Below are positions 1 through 5,834 of a stretch of 7,722 bases of DNA, in pieces. The notes beneath the pieces are model-generated. The model worked only from the letters and a program-made list of their open reading frames with translations, ran no database searches and was not told where the DNA came from. Both the position numbers and the translations under genes were made by a program. Position 1 is the stretch's first letter; each line of letters starts with the position of its first letter. Source of the DNA: Gammaproteobacteria bacterium (GTDB lineage Bacteria > Pseudomonadota > Gammaproteobacteria > Eutrophobiales > Eutrophobiaceae); NCBI GenBank assembly GCA_016844485.1, contig JAENIZ010000123.1, positions 1 through 7,722 of the forward strand, written 5' to 3'.

Positions 1-750
1 GAATCGTTCATAACCCACCGCGGTTTCATCGGGCGGATCGGTAACAGAGGTGACCGTGGTCGGCTTGTAGGTCGTGGTGAAACTGCCGGGGATGCCGGGG
101 ATGGAACCGTAGGTCATGGCATGACCGATCATCGACAGGATGCCGAAGTCCGAGATCTTGGCCCCGGGCGCATTATCTTCCACCAGATCCACATAGGAAC
201 TCAGGCCGTAAATAATGCTCACGAAGTGGTAGCCGGTCTGAGCGTAACTGTAGGCCTTGTTGATATTGTGCAAGACGATGGCGCCGATATTGGCGACCAC
301 TTTAAAGATATTGAAGGCAATCTGGCCCGGTGCAATGAAAATCGCGTTGGATGCCGTAGTGAAGATGGTCTCCACAGGCGCGGTGGCGGTCCCCAGGGAT
401 ACGGCGGAAACCAGGGGCTGTATGAAGAGGCGGTGATAGGCCATGAGATAATAGCCGAATGATTCCCAGTGCGTGGCCCAGGAGGCCATGCCCACCATCT
501 GGCCGATGGCCACTTCATTGGCGACCATGGCCCGGTTGGTATAGGCCATGAAGTTGAGGTCGCGGGCCTCGGTGACGGATACGCTATAGGCGGCGGCATC
601 CGCCGCATTCTGCACCTGCATCTTTTCGCTGGTGATCTTGCCGGCCTTGTACAGGAACACCAGCGAGAGGGTGGTCACGGCCAGGAACAGCACCACGAAG
701 ATCATGGACTGTCCTCGCTGCCGTCTGCCTGTTACGTTCCGGTTTAGCAT
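1..750 (-). CDS. TadG-like Flp pilus-assembly protein, N-terminal part (truncated by window edge)
   Basis: This is an open frame of 250 codons with no stop, running off the left edge, so only the N-terminal part is visible. Residues 9-15 are basic and end in RGQS. A hydrophobic segment follows at about 16-34, then KAGKITSEKMQVQNAADAAA (35-54) and a DLNFMAYTNRAM stretch (64-75). This is the N-terminal signature of TadE/TadG-like (Tad) pilus-assembly proteins: one membrane helix followed by a large extracytoplasmic part. Further hydrophobic stretches lie at about 105-165. Its likely role is in assembly or anchoring of Flp (type IVb) pili, as supported by the pilin gene 31 bp upstream. The ATG at 750 has no Shine-Dalgarno sequence; the bases before it read CTCCTCCG, an anti-SD-like string. 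Met16 has a better site (GAGGA, 6-nt spacing), but starting there would remove the conserved basic RGQ part. By eye the gene is more GC-rich than the genes to the right. I am confident of the family, not of a specific name. Confidence 0.85.
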   Translation of the reverse strand, partial: MLNRNVTGRRQRGQSMIFVVLFLAVTTLSLVFLYKAGKITSEKMQVQNAADAAAYSVSVTEARDLNFMAYTNRAMVANEVAIGQMVGMASWATHWESFGYYLMAYHRLFIQPLVSAVSLGTATAPVETIFTTASNAIFIAPGQIAFNIFKVVANIGAIVLHNINKAYSYAQTGYHFVSIIYGLSSYVDLVEDNAPGAKISDFGILSMIGHAMTYGSIPGIPGSFTTTYKPTTVTSVTDPPDETAVGYERF

Positions 751-781
751 CGCGGAGGAGCGGGGGGTTTAAGCCCGGTCT

Positions 782-1054
782 TTACATTAGTATATGCGGA
801 ACGATGATCAGCATTATCAACGCCATTGCCGGCACCCTGTCTGATGCCGCATCTGCCTCACCCTGACGTGTGGTTGCTTCCGAGGCAATACCTGCTCCGT
901 CACCACCGGCAAGTTCTGCGGCCATACCACCGACCTGTTCACGCACCACATCGCCAAAAATGGTATAGACGGCGATGGCGGCGATGGCGATCAGGGCTAC
1001 GATAATAATATATTCCGTCATGCCCTGGCCAAGTTGCTTCAAGTATTTCTTCAT
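782..1054 (-). CDS. Flp-family type IVb prepilin (3' end possibly frameshifted)
   Basis: The 90-residue product opens with a short basic leader, MKKYLKQLG, then QGMTEYIIIVALIAIAAIAV, the class-III signal of Flp prepilins. Predicted cleavage by a TadV/PilD-type prepilin peptidase is after Gly9, placing Glu14 and Tyr15 at mature positions +5 and +6, as the Flp family requires. The hydrophobic helix (about 16-33) would form the pilus core. A polar Gly/Ala-rich region follows (about 40-75). The last 17 residues (74-90) are again strongly hydrophobic and use rare-looking codons (AGG, ATA, ATA, CTA), which is unusual for this family; see the frameshift finding. The start is fixed by GGAGGAG six bases upstream. 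The TadG-like gene follows after 31 bp in the same direction, so the two probably share a transcript. The prepilin peptidase, ATPase and secretin of the system are not in the window. Confidence 0.9.
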   Translation of the reverse strand: MKKYLKQLGQGMTEYIIIVALIAIAAIAVYTIFGDVVREQVGGMAAELAGGDGAGIASEATTRQGEADAASDRVPAMALIMLIIVPHILM

Positions 1055-1060
1055 GCTTTA

Positions 1061-1067
1061 CTCCTCC
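1061..1067 (-). promoter_or_regulatory. Ribosome-binding site of the pilin gene
   Basis: On the minus strand GGAGGAG sits 6 nt before the ATG at 1054, close to an ideal Shine-Dalgarno sequence, consistent with a highly expressed major pilin. The 8-mer CGGAGGAG is perfectly complementary, in the same transcript, to CTCCTCCG just before the downstream tadG-like start (753-760). Confidence 0.8.
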
Positions 1068-1115
1068 GTTACGGATTATTGATTTCCTGCTCGTTTAATT
1101 GTACGTCCTTGTTAA

Positions 1116-1144
1116 ATTATGGCCTTTCCGGGTGCCGGAGGCAA
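1116..1144 (-). promoter_or_regulatory. Candidate sigma-70 promoter of the pilin operon
   Basis: Reading the minus strand, TTGCCT (1144-1139) and CATAAT (1121-1116) are separated by 17 bp. They match the -35 and -10 consensus at 4 of 6 and 5 of 6 positions. Transcription would start near 1109 and leave a leader of about 55 nt. The spacer contains a small hairpin, TCCGG-GTG-CCGGA (1127-1139), that could form an operator. The match is judged by eye only. Confidence 0.45.
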
Positions 1145-1190
1145 TCCGTCAAATGCCAATATCCTCACAATTTCATGCCGGTAATTGCCA

Positions 1191-1218
1191 CTTGAAATAT
1201 TACCCGGGTACCCCACAT
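1191..1218 (+). promoter_or_regulatory. RpoH (sigma-32) heat-shock promoter of htpG
   Basis: CTTGAAA (1191-1197) and CCCCACAT (1211-1218) lie in the order and spacing of the heat-shock sigma factor consensus, CTTGAA, 13-17 bp, CCCCATNT. Here CTTGAA and CCCCAC are 14 bp apart, and only one -10 base (T to C) differs. Transcription would start near 1225, about 37 nt before the htpG ATG. Finding this element directly upstream of a classical heat-shock gene makes the assignment strong. No comparable sigma-70 promoter was seen for htpG. Confidence 0.8.
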
Positions 1219-1261
1219 GATAAGTTTCAATCAATCAATGCTATCAGGGGTGTAAATATTT

Positions 1262-3136
1262 ATGGGGGTTGAGGCCAGACAGGAAACCCGGGGATTTCAG
1301 GCGGAGGTCCGGCAGTTGCTGGACCTGATGATCCATTCACTCTACAGCAACCAGGAGATCTTTCTGCGGGAACTGATCTCCAATGCCTCGGATGCAGCCG
1401 ACAAATTGCGCTTTGAGGCGCTCAAGGACGACGGCCTGTATGAAGATGACGCTGAACTGAAGATCCGCGTTGAATATGATAAAAAACAGAAGACGGTCAC
1501 CGTCCTGGATAACGGCATCGGTATGTCGCGCTCTGAGATCATTGAACAGCTTGGCACCATCGCCAAATCCGGCACCCGCCAGTTTTTTGAAGCACTGACT
1601 GGTGATCAAAGTAAAGACGCACAACTGATCGGCCAGTTCGGCGTGGGTTTTTATTCATCTTTTATCGTGGCCAAGAAGGTGGAGGTCACAAGCCGCCGCT
1701 CAGGTTTATCGCGTTCCGAAGGCGTGCGTTGGGTTTCGGGAGGCGAGGGCGAATACACTGTCGAGACTGTTGACCGGCCCAAACGCGGTACCAAGGTGGT
1801 ACTGTACCTGCGTGACGGAGAGAAGGAATTTCTGGACGGTTATCGTCTGCGCAGTATTATCAAAAAATATTCCGATCATATTTCTCTGCCCATAGGCATG
1901 CCTGCGGAGGACAAAGAGGCGAAAGGCGAGGAGACAATTAACAGCGCTACAGCATTATGGCGTCGAAACAAGAATGACATCAAGGAAGAGGAGTATCAGG
2001 AATTTTACAAACATGTCGCCCATGATTTTGAAGTACCGTTGACTTATGTTCATCACAAGGTCGAGGGTAAACTCGAATACAGTGCCCTGATGTTTATCCC
2101 GTCCAGGGCCCCGTTTAATCTCTGTGACAGGCAACAGCGTCATGGTGTAAAGCTTTACGTGCGCCGGGTATTCATCATGGACGATGCGGAACAATTAATC
2201 CCGCCGTATTTGCGCTTTGTCCGGGGTGTCGTGGATTCCGATGATCTGCCGTTAAATATCTCGCGCGAAATCCTGCAGCACAACAAGACCATCGATTCAA
2301 TAAGATCAGGCAGTACAAAAAAGATTCTGGGCTTGCTCAGGGACATGACCAATAAAGATCCGGAAAAATATTCCCGGTTCTGGAAGGAATTCGGGCGTGT
2401 AGTGAAGGAAGGTGTGATCGATGAACCGGATAAACGCGAAGAGATCGCAAAGCTGTTCCGGTTCAGTTCGACCTTTGATGACAAGGAAGAACAAAAGGTA
2501 TCTCTGGAAAATTATGTCAGTCGCATGCAGAAAGATCAAAAGGCCATCTATTATGTAACGGCCGACAGGTTTGCCACGGCCAGGAACAGTCCCCACCTTG
2601 AAATCTTCCGCAAAAGAGGTATCGAAGTCCTGTTGTTGTCTGATCCCATTGATGAATGGTTGACCGCGCACCTGGATAAATTTGATGACAAGCCGTTACA
2701 GTCGATAGATAGCGGTGGAAAAGGCAAGAAAGATACTGAGGCTATTGATAAGGACATCAGCGAAATGCTTGGGCGGATTAAAAAGGCACTGGATAACAAG
2801 GTAAAAGACGTGCGCATTACACATCGTCTGACGACATCGCCGGCGTGCCTGGTGGCAGATGAAAACGACATGGGCCGGCACCTCGAACGTATCCTCAAGG
2901 CCTCCGGACAGAAGATACCCGGCAGCAAACCGATCCTCGAAATCAATTCTGACCATCCTGTAGTGCAACGGCTCAAACAGGAATCGGATGAGCAGCGTTT
3001 TGCCGATTGGTCACATATCCTGTTTGATCAGGCGCTTTTAAGTGAGGGCGGACAACTGGATGATCCGGCCGGATTTGTAAATCGTTTGAATGATATGTTT
3101 CTCCTGCTGAGCGGAGATAACGTGAAGGAAAGATGA
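1262..3136 (+). CDS. htpG: Chaperone protein HtpG (bacterial Hsp90)
   Basis: This is a cytosolic ATP-dependent chaperone that works as a dimer, usually together with the DnaK system. At 624 residues it has the same length as the Escherichia coli protein. The N-terminal GHKL ATPase domain shows RELISNASDAADKLR (36-50, with the probable catalytic Glu37 and Mg-binding Asn41), DNGIGM (83-88), GTIAKSGT (98-105) and the lid/glycine loop GQFGVGFYSSF (124-134). The middle domain carries LNISREILQHN (331-341), with Arg335 as the expected gamma-phosphate-sensing arginine. The C-terminal dimerisation domain covers about 505-624. All key motifs are intact, with no sign of frameshift. The ATG at 1262 is preceded by AGGGG (1246-1250) at a rather long spacing of 11 nt. 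An RpoH-type promoter lies upstream. The gene ends 10 bp from the convergent Sel1-like gene, with no evident terminator between them. Confidence 0.97.
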   Translation: MGVEARQETRGFQAEVRQLLDLMIHSLYSNQEIFLRELISNASDAADKLRFEALKDDGLYEDDAELKIRVEYDKKQKTVTVLDNGIGMSRSEIIEQLGTIAKSGTRQFFEALTGDQSKDAQLIGQFGVGFYSSFIVAKKVEVTSRRSGLSRSEGVRWVSGGEGEYTVETVDRPKRGTKVVLYLRDGEKEFLDGYRLRSIIKKYSDHISLPIGMPAEDKEAKGEETINSATALWRRNKNDIKEEEYQEFYKHVAHDFEVPLTYVHHKVEGKLEYSALMFIPSRAPFNLCDRQQRHGVKLYVRRVFIMDDAEQLIPPYLRFVRGVVDSDDLPLNISREILQHNKTIDSIRSGSTKKILGLLRDMTNKDPEKYSRFWKEFGRVVKEGVIDEPDKREEIAKLFRFSSTFDDKEEQKVSLENYVSRMQKDQKAIYYVTADRFATARNSPHLEIFRKRGIEVLLLSDPIDEWLTAHLDKFDDKPLQSIDSGGKGKKDTEAIDKDISEMLGRIKKALDNKVKDVRITHRLTTSPACLVADENDMGRHLERILKASGQKIPGSKPILEINSDHPVVQRLKQESDEQRFADWSHILFDQALLSEGGQLDDPAGFVNRLNDMFLLLSGDNVKER

Positions 3137-3146
3137 TCATGATTAA

Positions 3147-3968
3147 CTATCCTTGTTTGCCTGCTCGTTGTCTGATGAATTTCTCAGGCTGTAAATGGCT
3201 CGCCTGACCTTCCAGTCGAAGGTGTTGCATGTGCTCGATCTTTTCAGGTGTAAATTTAACTACTCTGGACTTTAATTCATAAACATACTGCACCTGTTTA
3301 CCTCTGGTTGTGGGCATGGTGACGGTTTGAGATGGACCGGAATCAGCCTCGCCCTCTGCCTGAGGTGCTGTTTCAGATTTTTGATCAGGGGTTTCAGGTT
3401 TACTCTCTCCGGCAATCTCCTTATTAATTTCCTCATATTTTTGATCGGCCTTGACCTTATCTTCTTCCGACATGGAAAATCTTTCTAATCCTTCAAGCAG
3501 TACCTTGCCCGGATTATCAGGATTGTCCGGTTGGGCTTCTGCTGCGCGCCGGTACCATGTAGAGGCAGAGGCCGTATCCACCTCAGTCCCTTGACCACGC
3601 TCATACATAACCCCAAGGATTAAACTGGCCTCGGGGTCTCCTTCCGCGGCAAGGGCCTTGTAATGTGAAATGGCTGTTTCGTAATCTCCTTGGTCATAGG
3701 CAGCATCAGCTGTGGTACGTGATCCCTGAAGGGACGGTTGTTTTGGTTGAGCGGTCTCTGTTGGCATTGGCGTTGGTGGGGGTTCGTCGGTAATCCCGGA
3801 TTTAAGCTTGTCTAGCTGTTCCTTGGTAAACTTGGGTTTGGGAGGTTCAGTAGTCTCGGTCTTGGAGGGTTCAGTAGTCTCGGACTTGGGCTTGGCAGGC
3901 TCAGCTGCAAAGGACAGTAAGGGTGTCAGTAACAGTGTCAGGATTATCAGGGTCTTATACATAGGCAT
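3147..3968 (-). CDS. Exported Sel1/TPR-repeat protein of unknown function
   Basis: The 273-residue product begins with a Sec-type signal peptide: Lys5, a hydrophobic core at about 7-20, and SFAAE, with likely cleavage after Ala21 or Ala22. It is therefore probably periplasmic. There is no lipobox cysteine. A low-complexity Pro/Thr/Lys/Glu linker follows (about 23-80), including an 8-residue repeat built on K-x-ETTEP. The only recognisable fold is at about 85-146: a TPR-like helix pair (AAYDQGDYETAISHYKALAAEGDPEA) and a Sel1-like unit (ASLILGVMYERGQG ... ASTWYRRAAEA). A second acidic linker (about 185-222) leads to a basic C-terminus (223-273). Sel1 repeats usually mediate protein-protein contacts, so a scaffold role is an inference. 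Two ATGs compete (3968 and 3962), both without a clear ribosome-binding site. It lies convergent to htpG and divergent from the HD-GYP gene. I do not recognise a named family. Confidence 0.8.
   Translation of the reverse strand: MPMYKTLIILTLLLTPLLSFAAEPAKPKSETTEPSKTETTEPPKPKFTKEQLDKLKSGITDEPPPTPMPTETAQPKQPSLQGSRTTADAAYDQGDYETAISHYKALAAEGDPEASLILGVMYERGQGTEVDTASASTWYRRAAEAQPDNPDNPGKVLLEGLERFSMSEEDKVKADQKYEEINKEIAGESKPETPDQKSETAPQAEGEADSGPSQTVTMPTTRGKQVQYVYELKSRVVKFTPEKIEHMQHLRLEGQASHLQPEKFIRQRAGKQG
3844..3891 (-). repeat. 24-bp tandem repeat (two copies) inside the Sel1-like gene
   Basis: The 16-base string GGTTCAGTAGTCTCGG (plus strand) occurs at 3844-3859 and again at 3868-3883, a period of 24 bp that keeps the reading frame. 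It encodes two copies of K-x-ETTEP-x in the Pro-rich linker, at about residues 27-42. Near-identical codons in both copies suggest a recent duplication, so the linker length may vary between strains. Confidence 0.75.
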
Positions 3969-3999
3969 GTGATGTTTTAATCAGTAATAATATAGTCAA

Positions 4000-4016
4000 A
4001 TTATACTTATAGTATA
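4000..4016 (-). promoter_or_regulatory. Candidate promoter (-10 region) and palindrome upstream of the Sel1-like gene
   Basis: On the minus strand a perfect TATAAT (4005-4000) overlaps a second -10-like TATACT (4016-4011). The second has TTCAAT (4038-4033) 16 bp upstream as a poor -35. The same bases form the palindrome TATACT-TAT-AGTATA (4002-4016), which could be an operator. Transcription would start near 3993 or 4004. AT-rich DNA yields such matches easily, so confidence is limited. Confidence 0.35.
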
Positions 4017-4044
4017 CAAATCCTGCAGGTTTATTGAAGGATAC

Positions 4045-4068
4045 TTTATTTCCCCGTCAGGGAATAAA
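4045..4068. repeat. Inverted repeat (stem-loop) in the divergent spacer
   Basis: TTTATTTCCC (4045-4054) pairs with GGGAATAAA (4060-4068) around the loop CGTCA, giving nine base pairs with one bulged T. It lies between the two divergent start sites, upstream of both. It could be a regulator-binding site or a weak terminator-like hairpin. The sequence does not decide between these. Confidence 0.5.
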
Positions 4069-4112
4069 TCTGGAAATACAATAGCATAAAGGCGAATACG
4101 GGATTAGTTGTA

Positions 4113-4121
4113 TGTTAAAAT
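4113..4121 (+). promoter_or_regulatory. Possible extended -10 promoter of the HD-GYP gene
   Basis: TGT-TAAAAT matches an extended -10 element (TGn plus 5 of 6 bases) and would start transcription near 4128, about 52 nt before the ATG at 4180. No recognisable -35 is present at the proper distance. An alternative -10, TACAAT (4077-4082), has only a weak -35 (CCGTCA, 4054-4059). Both are weak candidates. Confidence 0.2.
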
Positions 4122-4179
4122 TACCTGCAATAATTCTAGTCCAGGATAAATATCTAAGAAAGATATCCGATAAAGAATA

Positions 4180-5808
4180 ATGGACATTGCAAATACTGAT
4201 CTGCCCAAACTTCTTGCCGAGCTTAATGCCATTGGTATTGCCTTATCAGCGGAAAAAAATCATGAGCGCCTGCTGGAAATGATCCTGATGCGGGCCAAGG
4301 ACATCACCAATGCCGATGGCGGCACCCTCTATACCCGGACCGAGGATGACAAACTTAAATTCGAGATCATGCATACCACCTCGCTTGATATTCATATGGG
4401 CGGCACCAGCGGTGAGCAGATTACGTTTTATCCGGTGCGTCTGTACAAGGAGGACGGCGAGCCAAACACAAATAATGTAGCCGCATGTGCGGTGCTGCAT
4501 AACGAAACGATCAATATACCGGATGCCTATAGCAACGATGATTTCGATTTTTCCGGTACGCGCAGTTTTGATCAAAAGACCGGCTATCGATCACAATCGT
4601 TTTTGACCGTCCCCATGACCAATCATGAAAACAAGATCATCGGGGTACTCCAGTTAATAAATGCAATAGACCTGAAATCAGGTGCAGTCAAACCCTTTTC
4701 AACACTCGATCAACAACTGGTTGAATCCCTGGCGTCGCAGGCGGCGGTGACAATTACCAATAAATCCCTGATCGATGCACAAAAGGAATTGTTTGATTCC
4801 CTGGTCAAATTGATCGCGAACGCCATCGATGAGAAATCTCCCTATACCGCAGGTCATTGCCGCCGTGTGCCCGTATTAACCAATCTTCTGGCTGTTGCAG
4901 CCAGCAATATCACATTCGGTCCGCTCAAGGATTTTACCATGACCGAGGAGGAAAAATATGAACTGGATGTAGCGGCATGGTTACATGACTGCGGAAAGAT
5001 CACCACGCCGGAATACGTCGTGGATAAAGCCACCAAGCTGGAAACGATCTTCGACAAAATCAAGCTTGTAGATGTCCGCTTTGAAATTCTTAAACATGAG
5101 GCGGAAATCAGGGCATTGAAGCGCACACTCAAGAAAAAGAATAACTCATCTCCTGATGCTGACGAGGAATTAAAAGCAAAACTGGCCAGGCTTGATGATG
5201 ACAGGGCATTTATCCGCAAATGTAATATCGGCGGTGAGGCAATCTCTGATGAGGATATAAAACGCATCGATCAGATCGCCAGTTGTCGCTGGCGGACCCC
5301 GGAAGGCGTGGAAGAAAACTTTCTTACGACTGAAGAAGTGCAGAATCTGAAGATTGGCAGGGGCACGCTGAGTGTCAGGGAACGGGAGATTATCAACAAT
5401 CATGTGGCAGTCACCATCAAGATGCTTGAATCACTACCGTATCCCAAACATCTGAAAAGAGTGCCGGAATACGCCGGTGGGCACCATGAAAAAATGGATG
5501 GCACGGGTTATCCGAACAAACTTAAACGGGAAGAGATGTCCATTCCCGCACGGATGGTTGCGATTGCCGATGTGTTTGAGGCGTTGACCGCCAAGGACAG
5601 ACCTTACAAAAAGGCCATGTCGCTGTCCAAATCCCTGACGATATTGGGCCGCATGAAACTTGAAAAACATATCGATCCGGATCTGTTTGATATCTTTATA
5701 TGGGATAAAATCTATCTGAAATATGCCCGGGAACACCTGGACCCGGAACAGATCGACGAAGTCGACCTTGGCAGCATTCCAGGTTACGTTCCTCCGCCTG
5801 TAACCTGA
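4180..5808 (+). CDS. GAF-domain HD-GYP phosphodiesterase (probable c-di-GMP hydrolase)
   Basis: The 542-residue cytoplasmic protein has an N-terminal GAF sensor domain (about 15-195, ending in VPMTNHENKIIGVLQLINA and a connecting helix) and a C-terminal HD-GYP domain (about 205-520). HD-GYP enzymes hydrolyse cyclic di-GMP; some members also cleave cGAMP. Catalytic features are present: DEKSPYTAGH (217-226), HDCGK (269-273), His408 in INNHV, HHEKMDGTGYP (435-445) and Asp464 in AIADVFEALTAKDRPY. These fit the family's metal ligands (H226, H269, D270, H408, H435, H436, D464), so the enzyme should be active. An insertion of about 110 residues (about 285-390), Lys/Glu-rich and helical-looking, separates HDCGK from His408. 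The ligand of the GAF domain is unknown; no membrane segment or receiver domain is seen. The ATG is the first start after an in-frame stop and lacks a good ribosome-binding site. prmB follows after 26 bp. Confidence 0.92.
   Translation: MDIANTDLPKLLAELNAIGIALSAEKNHERLLEMILMRAKDITNADGGTLYTRTEDDKLKFEIMHTTSLDIHMGGTSGEQITFYPVRLYKEDGEPNTNNVAACAVLHNETINIPDAYSNDDFDFSGTRSFDQKTGYRSQSFLTVPMTNHENKIIGVLQLINAIDLKSGAVKPFSTLDQQLVESLASQAAVTITNKSLIDAQKELFDSLVKLIANAIDEKSPYTAGHCRRVPVLTNLLAVAASNITFGPLKDFTMTEEEKYELDVAAWLHDCGKITTPEYVVDKATKLETIFDKIKLVDVRFEILKHEAEIRALKRTLKKKNNSSPDADEELKAKLARLDDDRAFIRKCNIGGEAISDEDIKRIDQIASCRWRTPEGVEENFLTTEEVQNLKIGRGTLSVREREIINNHVAVTIKMLESLPYPKHLKRVPEYAGGHHEKMDGTGYPNKLKREEMSIPARMVAIADVFEALTAKDRPYKKAMSLSKSLTILGRMKLEKHIDPDLFDIFIWDKIYLKYAREHLDPEQIDEVDLGSIPGYVPPPVT
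5780..5807 (+). repeat. Stem-loop across the HD-GYP stop codon
   Basis: CAGGTTAC (5780-5787) and GTAACCTG (5800-5807) are perfect 8-bp inverted arms around a 12-nt loop that contains CCTCC. The stem covers most of the HD-GYP stop codon and ends 27 bp before the prmB TTG. No T-run follows, so it is not a classical Rho-independent terminator. It could stabilise the mRNA or modulate read-through into prmB. Confidence 0.5.
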
Positions 5809-5834
5809 AACCACCATTAAACTCAGTATAACTT

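Noticed and set aside
121..747. Plus-strand open frames of 113 and 92 codons (121-462, 469-747)
   Set aside because: They lie wholly antisense to the TadG-like gene, whose minus-strand product has clear family motifs. Their products are His/Gly-rich with no recognisable domain.
1140..1160. Sigma-54-like TTGGCA ... TTGCC upstream of the pilin gene (minus strand)
   Set aside because: The conserved GG and GC are 13 bp apart instead of the required 10, so a sigma-54 promoter is not supported.
3969..4179. Possible c-di-GMP (GEMM) riboswitch ahead of the HD-GYP gene
   Set aside because: The spacer lacks the conserved GEMM motifs and paired tetraloop architecture; only short AT-rich inverted repeats are present.
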